A DNA stretch of 64,000 nucleotides from Verrucomicrobiota bacterium (GTDB taxonomy: Bacteria; Verrucomicrobiota; Verrucomicrobiia; Chthoniobacterales; SZAS-18): assembly GCA_018240025.1 (NCBI GenBank), contig JAFEGM010000040.1, forward strand, positions 46,004 through 110,003, in the 5' to 3' direction. The position numbers and the translations under genes were made by a program. The notes under the pieces are model-generated. The model searched no databases and was not told where the DNA came from. It was given only the letters and a program-made list of their open reading frames with translations. Each line of letters starts with the position of its first letter. Positions within the stretch are counted from its first letter, which is position 1. Below, in pieces: positions 25,551 through 33,690 of the stretch.

Positions 25551-27890
25551 GTGAATCTTTGGACACGCATCTTCTTCGGTCTGGGACTGGTCTCGAGTTT
25601 GTGGGCGGTGGATGACACCCAGGTGGGTGCCACCGGCACCAGCTCCGGGATCAACGGAAATCCCGGCGGGAACGCCACCGCCAGCGCCACCAGCGCCGAC
25701 CCCACCAATCGCGCGACCGCGACCGGCGGCGCGGGTGGCGCCGCCACCTCCAACGGGACGCCCGGCGCGGGCGGCAGTGCCACCGCCACCGCGGGCACGA
25801 ATTCCCCCGCCACGGGGGCAACGCAGTCGGCCACGGCCACCGCCACGGGCGGCGCGGGCGGCAGCAGCACCGGCGCCAGCACGCATCCCGGAGCCGCGGG
25901 CGGCAGCGCGACGGCCAACGCCAGCGCGCAGAGCGCCACCGCCTCCCAGCTGACGGTCACCGCCGCGGCAACGGGTGGCAATGCGGCCAACAGCTTCTAC
26001 GACTCTCTCAGCGGGGTGGCGACCGGCGCGAGTGGCGGGAGCGCCAGCGGCTCCGCCACCGGTCAGCTGCTGCAGGCGGGTCTCCTGCAGGTCTCGCTCA
26101 CGCTGCAAGGCGGCAACGGTGGTAGCGGCGCCGGGCAGGGCGGCAACGGCGGCGCGGCGGGCGCTCTCACCTTCGGCCAGGTTTCCGGGACTTCGCTGGG
26201 CGACGCCACCGTCAGCGCCACCGGACTCGGGGGCAATGGCGGCAACGTGAACACGCCGCTCGTCGGGCAGCTCGCCACGCCCGGGAACGGCGGCTCGGTC
26301 ACGCTCAACAACGTGGTCACCGGCTCGGCCGTGGGCACGCTCTTGCTGCAGCAGACGGCCACGGCAGGCAACGCCGGCACCGGTACCCGCGGCGTGGGCA
26401 ATGCCGGGACCGCCTCCAACACGCTCGATTTCACCACATCCTCGCCCACCGCCGTGCTGGATGTGCGCACGGCTGCGCGGGGCGGCGGCGGCGGCTGGGA
26501 CACGCTCGGCAACGTGACCGGCGGCGGTGCGGCCAGCTCGATCTCCCGGGCCACCAATGCCAGCGGGCAAGCGCTGGCCAATGCCAGTTCCACCGGCGGC
26601 ACCGTGCTCTTTGGCGCCGGCCGTGGCGGCGGGGGCGGGGCGGCCAATTCCACCGCTCAGGCCACCGCCGGCGGCAGTCAGAATGGTCTCGGCGCCAACG
26701 CGACCGCGACCGCCACCGGCGGCGCCGGCAACTCCCTCGGCTCCAGCACCACGACCCCGGTGTCGCTCGCGCCCGGCGGCGCTGCCGTCGCCAACTCGAC
26801 AGCCACTTCCAATCTCGCTGCCAATGCCATCTCGAGAGCCACCGCCACGGGCGGCGCGGGTGGCAACTCGAGCAATGGACGCGGCGGGGCCGGGGGCACG
26901 GCCACCGCCACGGCCACGGGCACGGTGCAGGGCGCGGCCAGCCTGCAGGTCGTGGCGCAGGCCACGGCCGGCAACGGCGGCACCGGTCCGGTCGACTTCG
27001 GGAACGGAGGCGACGCGACCGCCCAGGCGACTGGCACGACGGCCGGCAACGCCGACATTATCGCCACCGCGAGCGCGGGTACCTCTGGCAACGGCACCAC
27101 CACGCTCACCGGCTGGAATGTCTCGGGTCAGGCCGCCGCCACCTCGAGCGGCACGGCCGCCTCGGGCACCATGCTGGCCAGCGCCACCGCCCTGCGCAGC
27201 AATGCCCCGGTCGCCAGCGCGGTCGCGAGCACGACCAGCTCGCTCGGCGGGGTGGCCGTGACGGCCGACACCCGCGCCCGCATCAACGCGGCCGCTCCGG
27301 CCGCCGCCACGACGCTGGTCTCGAGCCAGTTCGTGGGCACGCCCCGCGCGGCCGACGTCAACCCGGTCTTCAGCGGCAACGCCCTCACCAGCGCCCGCTT
27401 CAATCTCGCCAGCACCTCGCAGTCGCTCGGCCTCGGCACGGTGGCCGCCAGCTACGGGAATACGGCGCGTCCCGCGCCGCTGGCCGTCACCCTCCTGGTC
27501 GCGACATCGATCGACCTGAGCGTCATCCCGAGCGGCGAGCAGCGCACGCTCCAGCTGGCCCTGCTCAATCCCCAGGCCACGGGCCAGGGATTCGACACCC
27601 TGCGCCTGACCGTCAACCGGGAAGGCGCGATCATCCTGGATCAGACGTTCACCGACCGCGCGACCGCCCTCGCCTACTTCACCGATCACCCACTCGATCT
27701 CGGAGCCATCAATGTCGGCGTGACGGGGCTGCTCGACGTCTCTGTGCGACTCGAGCTCACCCTCTCGGCTCCCGGGGACGGCTTCCGCGCGAACCTCTTT
27801 CTCGGCAATGCCGCCATCCCGGAGCCGTCGGTGCTCGTCCTGGCGCTTGCCGGCACCGCCGCGCTCCTCTGGCGGCGGCGGCGAGGTTGA
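25551..27890 (+). CDS. PEP-CTERM-sorted Gly/Ala/Thr/Asn-rich exported protein
   Basis: 779 residues from a GTG. Signal peptide (MNLWTRIFFGLGLVSSLWAV), then about 600 residues of low-complexity repeats (ATGGAGG, GGNGGSGAG, TATATGGAGG). A non-repetitive module of about 110 residues follows (LDLSVIPSGEQRTLQLALLN ... ILDQTFTDRATALAYF ... LGAINVGVTGLLDV), then the sorting tail AAIPEPSVLVLALAGTAALL-WRRRRG. PEP-CTERM tails are processed by exosortase; proteins of this type are thought to reach the outer surface or extracellular matrix. The C-terminal module is shared with the giant protein at 45965-50629, so the two are paralogues. No exosortase gene is in the window. Confidence 0.88.
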   Translation: MNLWTRIFFGLGLVSSLWAVDDTQVGATGTSSGINGNPGGNATASATSADPTNRATATGGAGGAATSNGTPGAGGSATATAGTNSPATGATQSATATATGGAGGSSTGASTHPGAAGGSATANASAQSATASQLTVTAAATGGNAANSFYDSLSGVATGASGGSASGSATGQLLQAGLLQVSLTLQGGNGGSGAGQGGNGGAAGALTFGQVSGTSLGDATVSATGLGGNGGNVNTPLVGQLATPGNGGSVTLNNVVTGSAVGTLLLQQTATAGNAGTGTRGVGNAGTASNTLDFTTSSPTAVLDVRTAARGGGGGWDTLGNVTGGGAASSISRATNASGQALANASSTGGTVLFGAGRGGGGGAANSTAQATAGGSQNGLGANATATATGGAGNSLGSSTTTPVSLAPGGAAVANSTATSNLAANAISRATATGGAGGNSSNGRGGAGGTATATATGTVQGAASLQVVAQATAGNGGTGPVDFGNGGDATAQATGTTAGNADIIATASAGTSGNGTTTLTGWNVSGQAAATSSGTAASGTMLASATALRSNAPVASAVASTTSSLGGVAVTADTRARINAAAPAAATTLVSSQFVGTPRAADVNPVFSGNALTSARFNLASTSQSLGLGTVAASYGNTARPAPLAVTLLVATSIDLSVIPSGEQRTLQLALLNPQATGQGFDTLRLTVNREGAIILDQTFTDRATALAYFTDHPLDLGAINVGVTGLLDVSVRLELTLSAPGDGFRANLFLGNAAIPEPSVLVLALAGTAALLWRRRRG

Positions 27891-27939
27891 GCCGGCGATT
27901 CCCCGGGTGCAAATCCCTCGGTCGCGGAGAGATTGGCCG

Positions 27940-28971
27940 ATGCCGAAATCCGCCGCCGACCCCGCCGAACGCTGGATGCGCGCTGCGCTCGACGAGGCGC
28001 GCAAAGGGGTCGGACGGACCAGCCCGAATCCGGCGGTCGGTGCGGTCATCGTGCGGGGACAGCGCATCGTCGCGCGCGGCTGGCATCGGGCCGCCGGACA
28101 GCCGCACGCCGAGATCGAGGCGCTGCGCGCGCTGCCGCGGCCGGAGCTGGCGCGCGGCGCGACCATCGTGGTCACGCTCGAACCGTGCTCGTCGCACGGC
28201 CGCACGCCGCCGTGCACCGACGCCATCATCGCGGCTGGCTTCGCGCGCGTGATCTACGGCGCGACCGATCCGAACCCCAAGCACGTCGGCCGGGCGGCGC
28301 GTCTGCTGCGCGCGGCGGGCCTCGAGGTCGTCGAAGGCGTGCTGGCGGAGGAATGCGCGGCGCTGAACCCGGCCTTCAACCATTGGGTCACGACCGGGCG
28401 GCCGTGGGTCATCGCCAAATGGGCCATGAGCCTCGACGGCCGGTTGAATCGGCCCCCCGGCGAGCTGCCGTGGCTGACTTCGCCCGCCGCCCGCCGCCAC
28501 GCCATGCCGCTGCGGGCGCAGGTCGATGCCATTCTGATCGGGGCGGGTACGCTGCGGGCAGACGATCCGCAGCTGACCGTGCGCGGAATCCGCGGCGCAC
28601 GCCAGCCCTGGCGCGTGGTCCTCACTCGCCGCGGCGAGTTGCCGGCGGACGCGAAACTCTTCACCGACGAGCACCGCGAGCGCACGCTCGTGCTGCGTGG
28701 CCGGACCCTGCGCGGCGCGCTGACCGAACTCGGTCGCCGGGGCATCACGAGCGTGTTGATCGAGGGCGGCGGTGAGATCCTCGGCCAGGCGTTCGATCAA
28801 AAACTGGTTCAGGAAGTTTGCTGCTTTTTGGCCCCGCTGCTGGCCGGAGGGAGCGTCCCGGCGGTGGGTGGACGAGGCATAGGCGATCTGTCTGAGCGAC
28901 TTCGTCTGCGGGCGCCAAACTTCGAGCGCATCGGCCCCGATCTCTGTCTCCGCGGGCTGGTGGATGCATAA
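27940..28971 (+). CDS. ribD: Riboflavin biosynthesis protein RibD (deaminase/reductase)
   Basis: 343 residues from ATG 27940 (MPKSAADPAERWMRAALDEA). N-terminal deaminase: PNPAVGAVIV, HAEIEAL zinc His/Glu, and the Cys ligands in EPCSSHGRTPPCTDAII. C-terminal reductase: KWAMSLDGRLN, VDAILIGAGTLRADDPQLTV, VLIEGGGEILGQAF. It carries out the second and third steps of riboflavin synthesis. The open frame upstream of 27940 overlaps the end of the PEP-CTERM gene and was not used. No other rib genes are nearby. Confidence 0.96.
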   Translation: MPKSAADPAERWMRAALDEARKGVGRTSPNPAVGAVIVRGQRIVARGWHRAAGQPHAEIEALRALPRPELARGATIVVTLEPCSSHGRTPPCTDAIIAAGFARVIYGATDPNPKHVGRAARLLRAAGLEVVEGVLAEECAALNPAFNHWVTTGRPWVIAKWAMSLDGRLNRPPGELPWLTSPAARRHAMPLRAQVDAILIGAGTLRADDPQLTVRGIRGARQPWRVVLTRRGELPADAKLFTDEHRERTLVLRGRTLRGALTELGRRGITSVLIEGGGEILGQAFDQKLVQEVCCFLAPLLAGGSVPAVGGRGIGDLSERLRLRAPNFERIGPDLCLRGLVDA

Positions 28972-29069
28972 ATGCGCGTCAGCCCGGCAGATTTTTTTCT
29001 CGCGTCACTCGGTCAACCTGACGGTTAATACTGAATAGACCGCAAAACTTGCGCGTCGAGATACCCGTC

Positions 29070-29345
29070 ATGAAACGACTCCTCCTTATCGCCCTGGCCG
29101 TGCTCAGCGCCGGCCTTTTCGACCACGTCAACGCCGCGCCCGACGTGCCGCTGACTCCGGCCCCGGCCCCGCAAACGGCCGCGATTCTGGCCTCCGGCGA
29201 AGCGTCGGTGAACCAGGTTTACTACGTTCGTCGCCGCCGCCGTCGCGTGCTGACCGGCTACCGCACCGTGACCTACACCAAGTGGCGCCATGGCCGTCGT
29301 TACGTCATTGTGCGCCGCGTGCCGGTGTACGTCTGGCGTTACTGA
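29070..29345 (+). CDS. Small secreted Arg/Tyr-rich protein
   Basis: 91 residues from ATG 29070. Signal peptide MKRLLLIALAVLSAGLFDHV (cut probably after VNA), then an Ala/Pro-rich spacer and a strongly basic tail: YYVRRRRRRVLTGYRTVTYT followed by a Trp/Arg/Val-rich end VPVYVWRY. The mature protein would have a very high pI and alternating basic/aromatic residues. No family recognised; a cell-wall, outer-membrane or polysaccharide-binding role is conceivable. A good rho-independent terminator follows at 29383-29434. Confidence 0.75.
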   Translation: MKRLLLIALAVLSAGLFDHVNAAPDVPLTPAPAPQTAAILASGEASVNQVYYVRRRRRRVLTGYRTVTYTKWRHGRRYVIVRRVPVYVWRY

Positions 29346-29382
29346 TCGCCGACCGCTCGGCGGCAGCCCCGGCTGCCTGACC

Positions 29383-29434
29383 ATCCCCACTCATTTCGGC
29401 CCTTCCGGGGCCGGGAAGAGTGGGGATTTTCTTT
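29383..29434 (+). terminator. Rho-independent terminator overlapping the 3' end of the convergent hybrid kinase
   Basis: ATCCCCACTC (29383-29392) pairs perfectly with GAGTGGGGAT (29418-29427), with an inner GGCCC/GGGCC stem, followed by TTTTCTTT. It ends the small secreted-protein gene. Its right arm and loop lie in the last codons of the hybrid histidine-kinase gene on the other strand. On the minus strand no T-run follows. Confidence 0.85.
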
Positions 29435-31745
29435 GCTCCGCCTCCTCCAGCCGGCGTCGCACCGTGGCGGCCAACCGGGAGCCTTCGAAGGGCTTGCTGA
29501 GGAAGTTCATCTCGGGCACGAGCTCGAGGTCGCGCGCGGCGTCGGCCACGTAGCCGCTCGTGAATACCACCGGGAGTTCCGGCCGCTCGGCGGTCAGACG
29601 GGCCGCCAGTTCGCGTCCGTCCATGCCCTCGGGCATGATGAGATCGGTCAGTAGGAGCGCGATCTCTTCCCGCCGCTCGCGCCAGATCTCGAGCGCAGCC
29701 GCGCCAGTGGCCGCGGCCAGCACGCGGTAGCCGAAGTGTTCGAGCGTGAGCTGTACGATCCGTCGCAGTCCCGACTCGTCCTCGACCACGAGAATGGTCT
29801 CGCCGCGGCCGCGCGGCGCGCTCTGCGCGACGGCCGCCTGCACGCGCGGGGCGGTTGGGGAGGTGCGGGGCAGATAGAGGTGGAAGCTGGTACCGTGGCC
29901 GGGCGTGCTCTCGACCTGCAGCCAGCCGTGGTGCTGTTTGACGATGCCGTAGACCACCGCCAGTCCGAGGCCCGTGCCGTGGCCGGCGGCCTTGGTGGTA
30001 AAGAACGGCTCGAAGATGTGCGGCAGCACGTCCGGCGCGATGCCGGCACCCGTGTCGGCCACGGTCAGGCGCGCGAAGCGTCCGGCCCGCGCCTCGGGGG
30101 AGAGCGCGGCGGCGGCCTCGGCGTCCAGCGTCAGCTCGCTGGTCTCCAGCCGCAGCGTACCGCCCTGCGGCATGGCGTCGCGTGCATTGACCGCCAGATT
30201 GACCAGCACTTGCTCGAGCATACCGGCATCGGCCCGGGTGTGGAGGGCGGTCGCGGCCAGCTGGGTGCGCACGCTCAGCGCCTCGCCCAGCAGGCGCGCG
30301 AGCATCGGCGCCACGCCTGCCACCACGCAATTCAGCTCGAGCTCGGCAAAACGGACCTGCTCGCGCCGGGAGAAGACGAGCAGCTGGCGCGTGAGTTGCG
30401 CGGCCCTCTCGCAGGCGTGGTCGATACCGCGGATCGCCGCCAGCATCTCCTCGTCTTCCCCTGGCAGCGCCTTCAGCAGCGTGGCATTGAGCTGCACGAT
30501 CGAGAGCAGGTTGTTGAAGTCGTGCGCGATGCCGGCGGAGAGATGCCCCACCGCTTCGAGCTTCTGCGCGTGCCGGTACTGGGCCTCGAGCTGGATCTGC
30601 TGCGTGACGTCGCGCGAGTTGAGGATGAACAGCCCGGAACGCAGACGGCGTCCCCGCACCTCGAAGTTGCGCCAGGTGCCGTCGCGATGCTGCAGGCGGA
30701 CGGCGAAGGCGAGCGGCGCGCCCGTTTCGAGGGTGCGTCCGACCGCGGAGATGGCGGGTTTGCGGTCGATGGGATGCACCAGCGGCCAGACCGGCTGGCC
30801 GATCACCTCGGCAGCGGTGCGTCCGAGCGCGGTCTCGACCGAGGGGCTCTGGAAGACGATGCGGCCGGTGGCGTCGAGCGTCGTGATGAGGTCCGAGACG
30901 TTTTCGATCAGTGAACGGAAATGCGCCTCGCTCTCGCGCAGGGCCCGCTCGTGCCGATCGCTCTCCGCGCGCAGTACCGCATTCTCCAGATTCCAGGCGA
31001 GGCGCTGCTGCTGCCCGGGCGTTTTGACCACGTAGTCGGCCGCCCCGAGCCGCAGCGCCTGAGCGGCCGCCTCCTCGTCGCCGGCGCGGGTGTGCACGAT
31101 GATCGGCAGCTCCAGCCGGCGGCGCTGGCGCAGCTCCTTGATCAGGTCGAGCACCGTGCCGTCCGGCAGCGCGTACTCGGCCAGCACGACATCGAGGTGC
31201 GGATCCGCCTCCAGAACCTGCAGGGCCTGCCCCGCGCTCTGGACGTGCTGCAGCCGCAGGTGCGACTCGCGCCGCAGGGTCAGACGCACCATGTCGGCAT
31301 CGAGTTGATCGGGCTCGACGAGCAGTACCTGCAGCGGTCGAGCCCGGCGCCGCTGCTCGGCCTGATGCTGCGTCCATGCCGCGTGCAGCGTGCGCGGCAG
31401 GGTGTGGAGATAGTCTCCGGACTTGATGACGTAATCGTCGGCCCCGGCCCGCATCGCCTCCGCGGCCACGGCCTCGCTGCCGCTGCCGGTCAACATGACG
31501 ACCGCGAGCGAGAGGCCGCGCTCCCGCGCCTCGGAAAGCAGGGCGATGCCGCTGCCATCCGGCAGTTTCACATCGGCGAGGATGAGGTCGCAGGCACACC
31601 GCCCCGCGGCCACGGCATCGAGGTGGGCGACGGCGCCGCTCAGCGTGCGCTCGCTGTGCAGCTCGATCTCCGGCGCGGTGCGGGCCAGCGCCCGACGGGT
31701 CAGATCGGCATCGGCCGGTTGATCCTCGACGTAGAGCACCCTCAT
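29391..31745 (-). CDS. Hybrid histidine kinase: REC-REC-PAS-HisKA-HATPase-REC
   Basis: 784 residues, soluble. The first receiver (1-125) has E7/D8 and D58 (ILADVKLPDG). The second receiver (about 137-260) is degenerate: the acidic pair reads E144/P145 and the phospho-acceptor position is E190 (VLAEYALPDG). A PAS domain (about 275-390) is followed by HisKA (GHLSAGIAHDFNNLLSIV), an intact HATPase (ADTGAGIAP, FEPFFTTK, GTGLGLAVV) and a C-terminal receiver (LLLTDLIMPEGMDG, KPF). It is the last gene of a four-gene minus-strand operon; its start overlaps the stop of the single-domain regulator by four bases (ATGA). Confidence 0.93.
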   Translation of the reverse strand: MRVLYVEDQPADADLTRRALARTAPEIELHSERTLSGAVAHLDAVAAGRCACDLILADVKLPDGSGIALLSEARERGLSLAVVMLTGSGSEAVAAEAMRAGADDYVIKSGDYLHTLPRTLHAAWTQHQAEQRRRARPLQVLLVEPDQLDADMVRLTLRRESHLRLQHVQSAGQALQVLEADPHLDVVLAEYALPDGTVLDLIKELRQRRRLELPIIVHTRAGDEEAAAQALRLGAADYVVKTPGQQQRLAWNLENAVLRAESDRHERALRESEAHFRSLIENVSDLITTLDATGRIVFQSPSVETALGRTAAEVIGQPVWPLVHPIDRKPAISAVGRTLETGAPLAFAVRLQHRDGTWRNFEVRGRRLRSGLFILNSRDVTQQIQLEAQYRHAQKLEAVGHLSAGIAHDFNNLLSIVQLNATLLKALPGEDEEMLAAIRGIDHACERAAQLTRQLLVFSRREQVRFAELELNCVVAGVAPMLARLLGEALSVRTQLAATALHTRADAGMLEQVLVNLAVNARDAMPQGGTLRLETSELTLDAEAAAALSPEARAGRFARLTVADTGAGIAPDVLPHIFEPFFTTKAAGHGTGLGLAVVYGIVKQHHGWLQVESTPGHGTSFHLYLPRTSPTAPRVQAAVAQSAPRGRGETILVVEDESGLRRIVQLTLEHFGYRVLAAATGAAALEIWRERREEIALLLTDLIMPEGMDGRELAARLTAERPELPVVFTSGYVADAARDLELVPEMNFLSKPFEGSRLAATVRRRLEEAEQRKSPLFPAPEGPK

Positions 31746-32188
31746 GGCTGCTTCGGATACGGATGGTTGAGGACGGTCCAGTAGAGTTGGATGTGCTCGG
31801 CCACTTCCAGGAATTTTTGGAAGTCGACCGGCTTCACGATGTAGGAGTTGGCACCGCGCGCGTAGGCCTCCTCCACGTCCGAGTGCTCGGCCGAACTGGT
31901 CAGGACCACGACGGGCAGCTTGCCGAACTGCGGGTGCGCCCGGATGCGCGCGAGGACATCGAGACCGCTGACCTTCGGCAGCTTGAGGTCGAGCAGCACC
32001 ACGACCGGGACACGGGCGCCGGATTCCCAGCGCTCGAGGAGCGCGAGGGCCTCCGCGCCGTCGCGCGCGACCTCGACCGGGTTGGCCAGGCGGCGGCGGG
32101 CAAAGGCGCGCAGCGTGAGGTCGACATCCATCGGGTTGTCCTCGACGAGCAGGATGGGACCGGGCAGCGGGAGGTCAGCGGGATTCAT
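31742..32188 (-). CDS. Single-domain response regulator (Rcp1-like)
   Basis: 148 residues from ATG 32188. Acidic residues in LLVEDNPMDVDL, phospho-acceptor D67 (VVLLDLKLPKVSG), Thr/Ser in VVLTSS and Lys in YIVKPVDF are all present. No output domain. Rcp1-type regulators usually follow bacteriophytochrome-like kinases, as here. It overlaps both neighbours by ATGA: the CHASE3 kinase upstream and the hybrid kinase downstream. It probably shuttles phosphate within this cluster, for example toward the hybrid kinase (inference). Confidence 0.93.
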   Translation of the reverse strand: MNPADLPLPGPILLVEDNPMDVDLTLRAFARRRLANPVEVARDGAEALALLERWESGARVPVVVLLDLKLPKVSGLDVLARIRAHPQFGKLPVVVLTSSAEHSDVEEAYARGANSYIVKPVDFQKFLEVAEHIQLYWTVLNHPYPKQP

Positions 32189-33690
32189 GGGGTGGGAGCG
32201 GCGGCGAGCGGGAGTCGGAGCGTAAAGGTCGCGCCGCGACCCGGGGCGCTTTCGGCCGTGACGGAGCCGCCCATGCGCTCCATGGCCTTGCGGACGAGGG
32301 CGAGCCCCACACCGGTGCCGGGGTACTCCTCGGCGCGATGCAGGCGCTGAAAGATCTCGAAGACTTTTTCGACGAAGCGCATGTCGAAGCCCGTGCCGTT
32401 GTCGGCCACGCTCAGCGCACAGGCTCCGTCGGCGGGCTCGGTCCGCAGGCAAATGTGCGGCTCCGGGGCCGCGGCGGAGAATTTGACCGCATTATCCACC
32501 AGATTGCGCACAGCGATGGCGAGGCCTTCGGGATCCGCCTGCACGCGGGTTTCGGCCACCTCGTTCTCGAGCCGCACTCTCGCCAGATCGGCCGACATGG
32601 TGGAGAGGATGGAATCGACGAAGCTCCGCAGCTCGACCGTACTCCGGCTCATGGTGCGGCGTTCCAGCCGCGAGTAGGCGAGCAGGTCCTCGATCAGCTG
32701 ACCCATCTGCGCGCAGGCGTTGCGGATGTAGCCGAGGAAATCGCGTCCCTCCTGATCGAGCGCGGCGGCGTGGTCCTCGAGCAGCAGCCGGCTGTAACCG
32801 TCGATGCCGCGCAGCGGCGCCTTCAGGTCGTGCGAGACCGAGTAGGAGAACGCCTCCAGCTCGCGCGTCCGTGCCCGAAGCTCAGTCGTGCGCTCGGCCA
32901 CACGCTGCTCGAGATCCGCATTGAGGGCGCGCACGTGCTGCTCCGAAGCGTGCAGCTCGGCCGTGCGTTCAGCCACGCGCGCCTCCAGGCGTTCATTGGC
33001 CTCCAGCAGCGCCTCGCCGGCGCGGCGGCGCGCCCGTGCATCCCGCCGCAGCAGCAGCAGGGCGACCGTGACCAGCGCGACGGAGAGCACGATGCCGGCG
33101 ATCATGGCGGTGCGGGAATGCTGCACGCTCTGCGCGGTGGCCGCCTCGCGTCCGGTCAGCAGCACGTGCTCGGCCTCGCTCAGGGTTTCGATGAGACGGT
33201 CGAGCTCGCCGGAGATTTCCCCGCGCGTGGCGATGTCCCGGCGGACGGCCTCGAGTCCCTCGCGTGCGCGCAGGTCCATGCGGGCCCGGGCGCGCGGCAG
33301 GCGTTCTTCGAACAGCGCCGCCACCCGCCCCAGGCGTTTCTGCTGGTCGGTATTGTCCGCGGTCAGACTGCGCGCGCGGGCCAGACGCTGGCGCGCCGCC
33401 GCGGCGGATTGCTCGAAGGCGGCGCGATGAAAGTCCTCGCCGGTGATGAGGTAGTAGCGCTGGGCGGTCAGGGCCTCCTGCCAGTTCGAATTGAGCGCTT
33501 CGATCTCGAGCAGCACTTCCATGGTGTGGCGCGCCCAGGCGGCGTCGGCGGATTGCCGATCGAACGCGCGCAGCGCCAGCCAGCCGACCGTGACCAGCAG
33601 TACGAGCGCGAGCGTGAAGCCGACGGTGACGAGCCGATCGCGCACCCGGGAGCCGGCCAGATCGGCCGCGATGGCTTCAGACGACTGCAT
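32185..33690 (-). CDS. CHASE3-domain membrane histidine kinase
   Basis: 501 residues from ATG 33690. Membrane helix about 21-40 (VGFTLALVLLVTVGWLALRA), a CHASE3-type extracytoplasmic helical domain (about 41-185, containing ALTAQRYYLITGEDFHRAAF), second helix (about 193-213), and a heptad-rich coiled coil (ERLEARVAERTAEL). HisKA SYSVSHDLKAPLRGIDGYSR follows, then intact N, G1 (DNGTGFDM), F and G2 (GTGVGLALV) boxes. The kinase domain type is that of bacteriophytochrome-like kinases that pair with Rcp1-like regulators. It overlaps the upstream PAS kinase gene by 14 bp and the downstream regulator gene by 4 bp. Confidence 0.93.
   Translation of the reverse strand: MQSSEAIAADLAGSRVRDRLVTVGFTLALVLLVTVGWLALRAFDRQSADAAWARHTMEVLLEIEALNSNWQEALTAQRYYLITGEDFHRAAFEQSAAAARQRLARARSLTADNTDQQKRLGRVAALFEERLPRARARMDLRAREGLEAVRRDIATRGEISGELDRLIETLSEAEHVLLTGREAATAQSVQHSRTAMIAGIVLSVALVTVALLLLRRDARARRRAGEALLEANERLEARVAERTAELHASEQHVRALNADLEQRVAERTTELRARTRELEAFSYSVSHDLKAPLRGIDGYSRLLLEDHAAALDQEGRDFLGYIRNACAQMGQLIEDLLAYSRLERRTMSRSTVELRSFVDSILSTMSADLARVRLENEVAETRVQADPEGLAIAVRNLVDNAVKFSAAAPEPHICLRTEPADGACALSVADNGTGFDMRFVEKVFEIFQRLHRAEEYPGTGVGLALVRKAMERMGGSVTAESAPGRGATFTLRLPLAAAPTP

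Noticed and set aside
28972..29069. T-run after ribD (GCAGATTTTTTTCT) as a terminator
   Set aside because: No convincing stem precedes the T-run.
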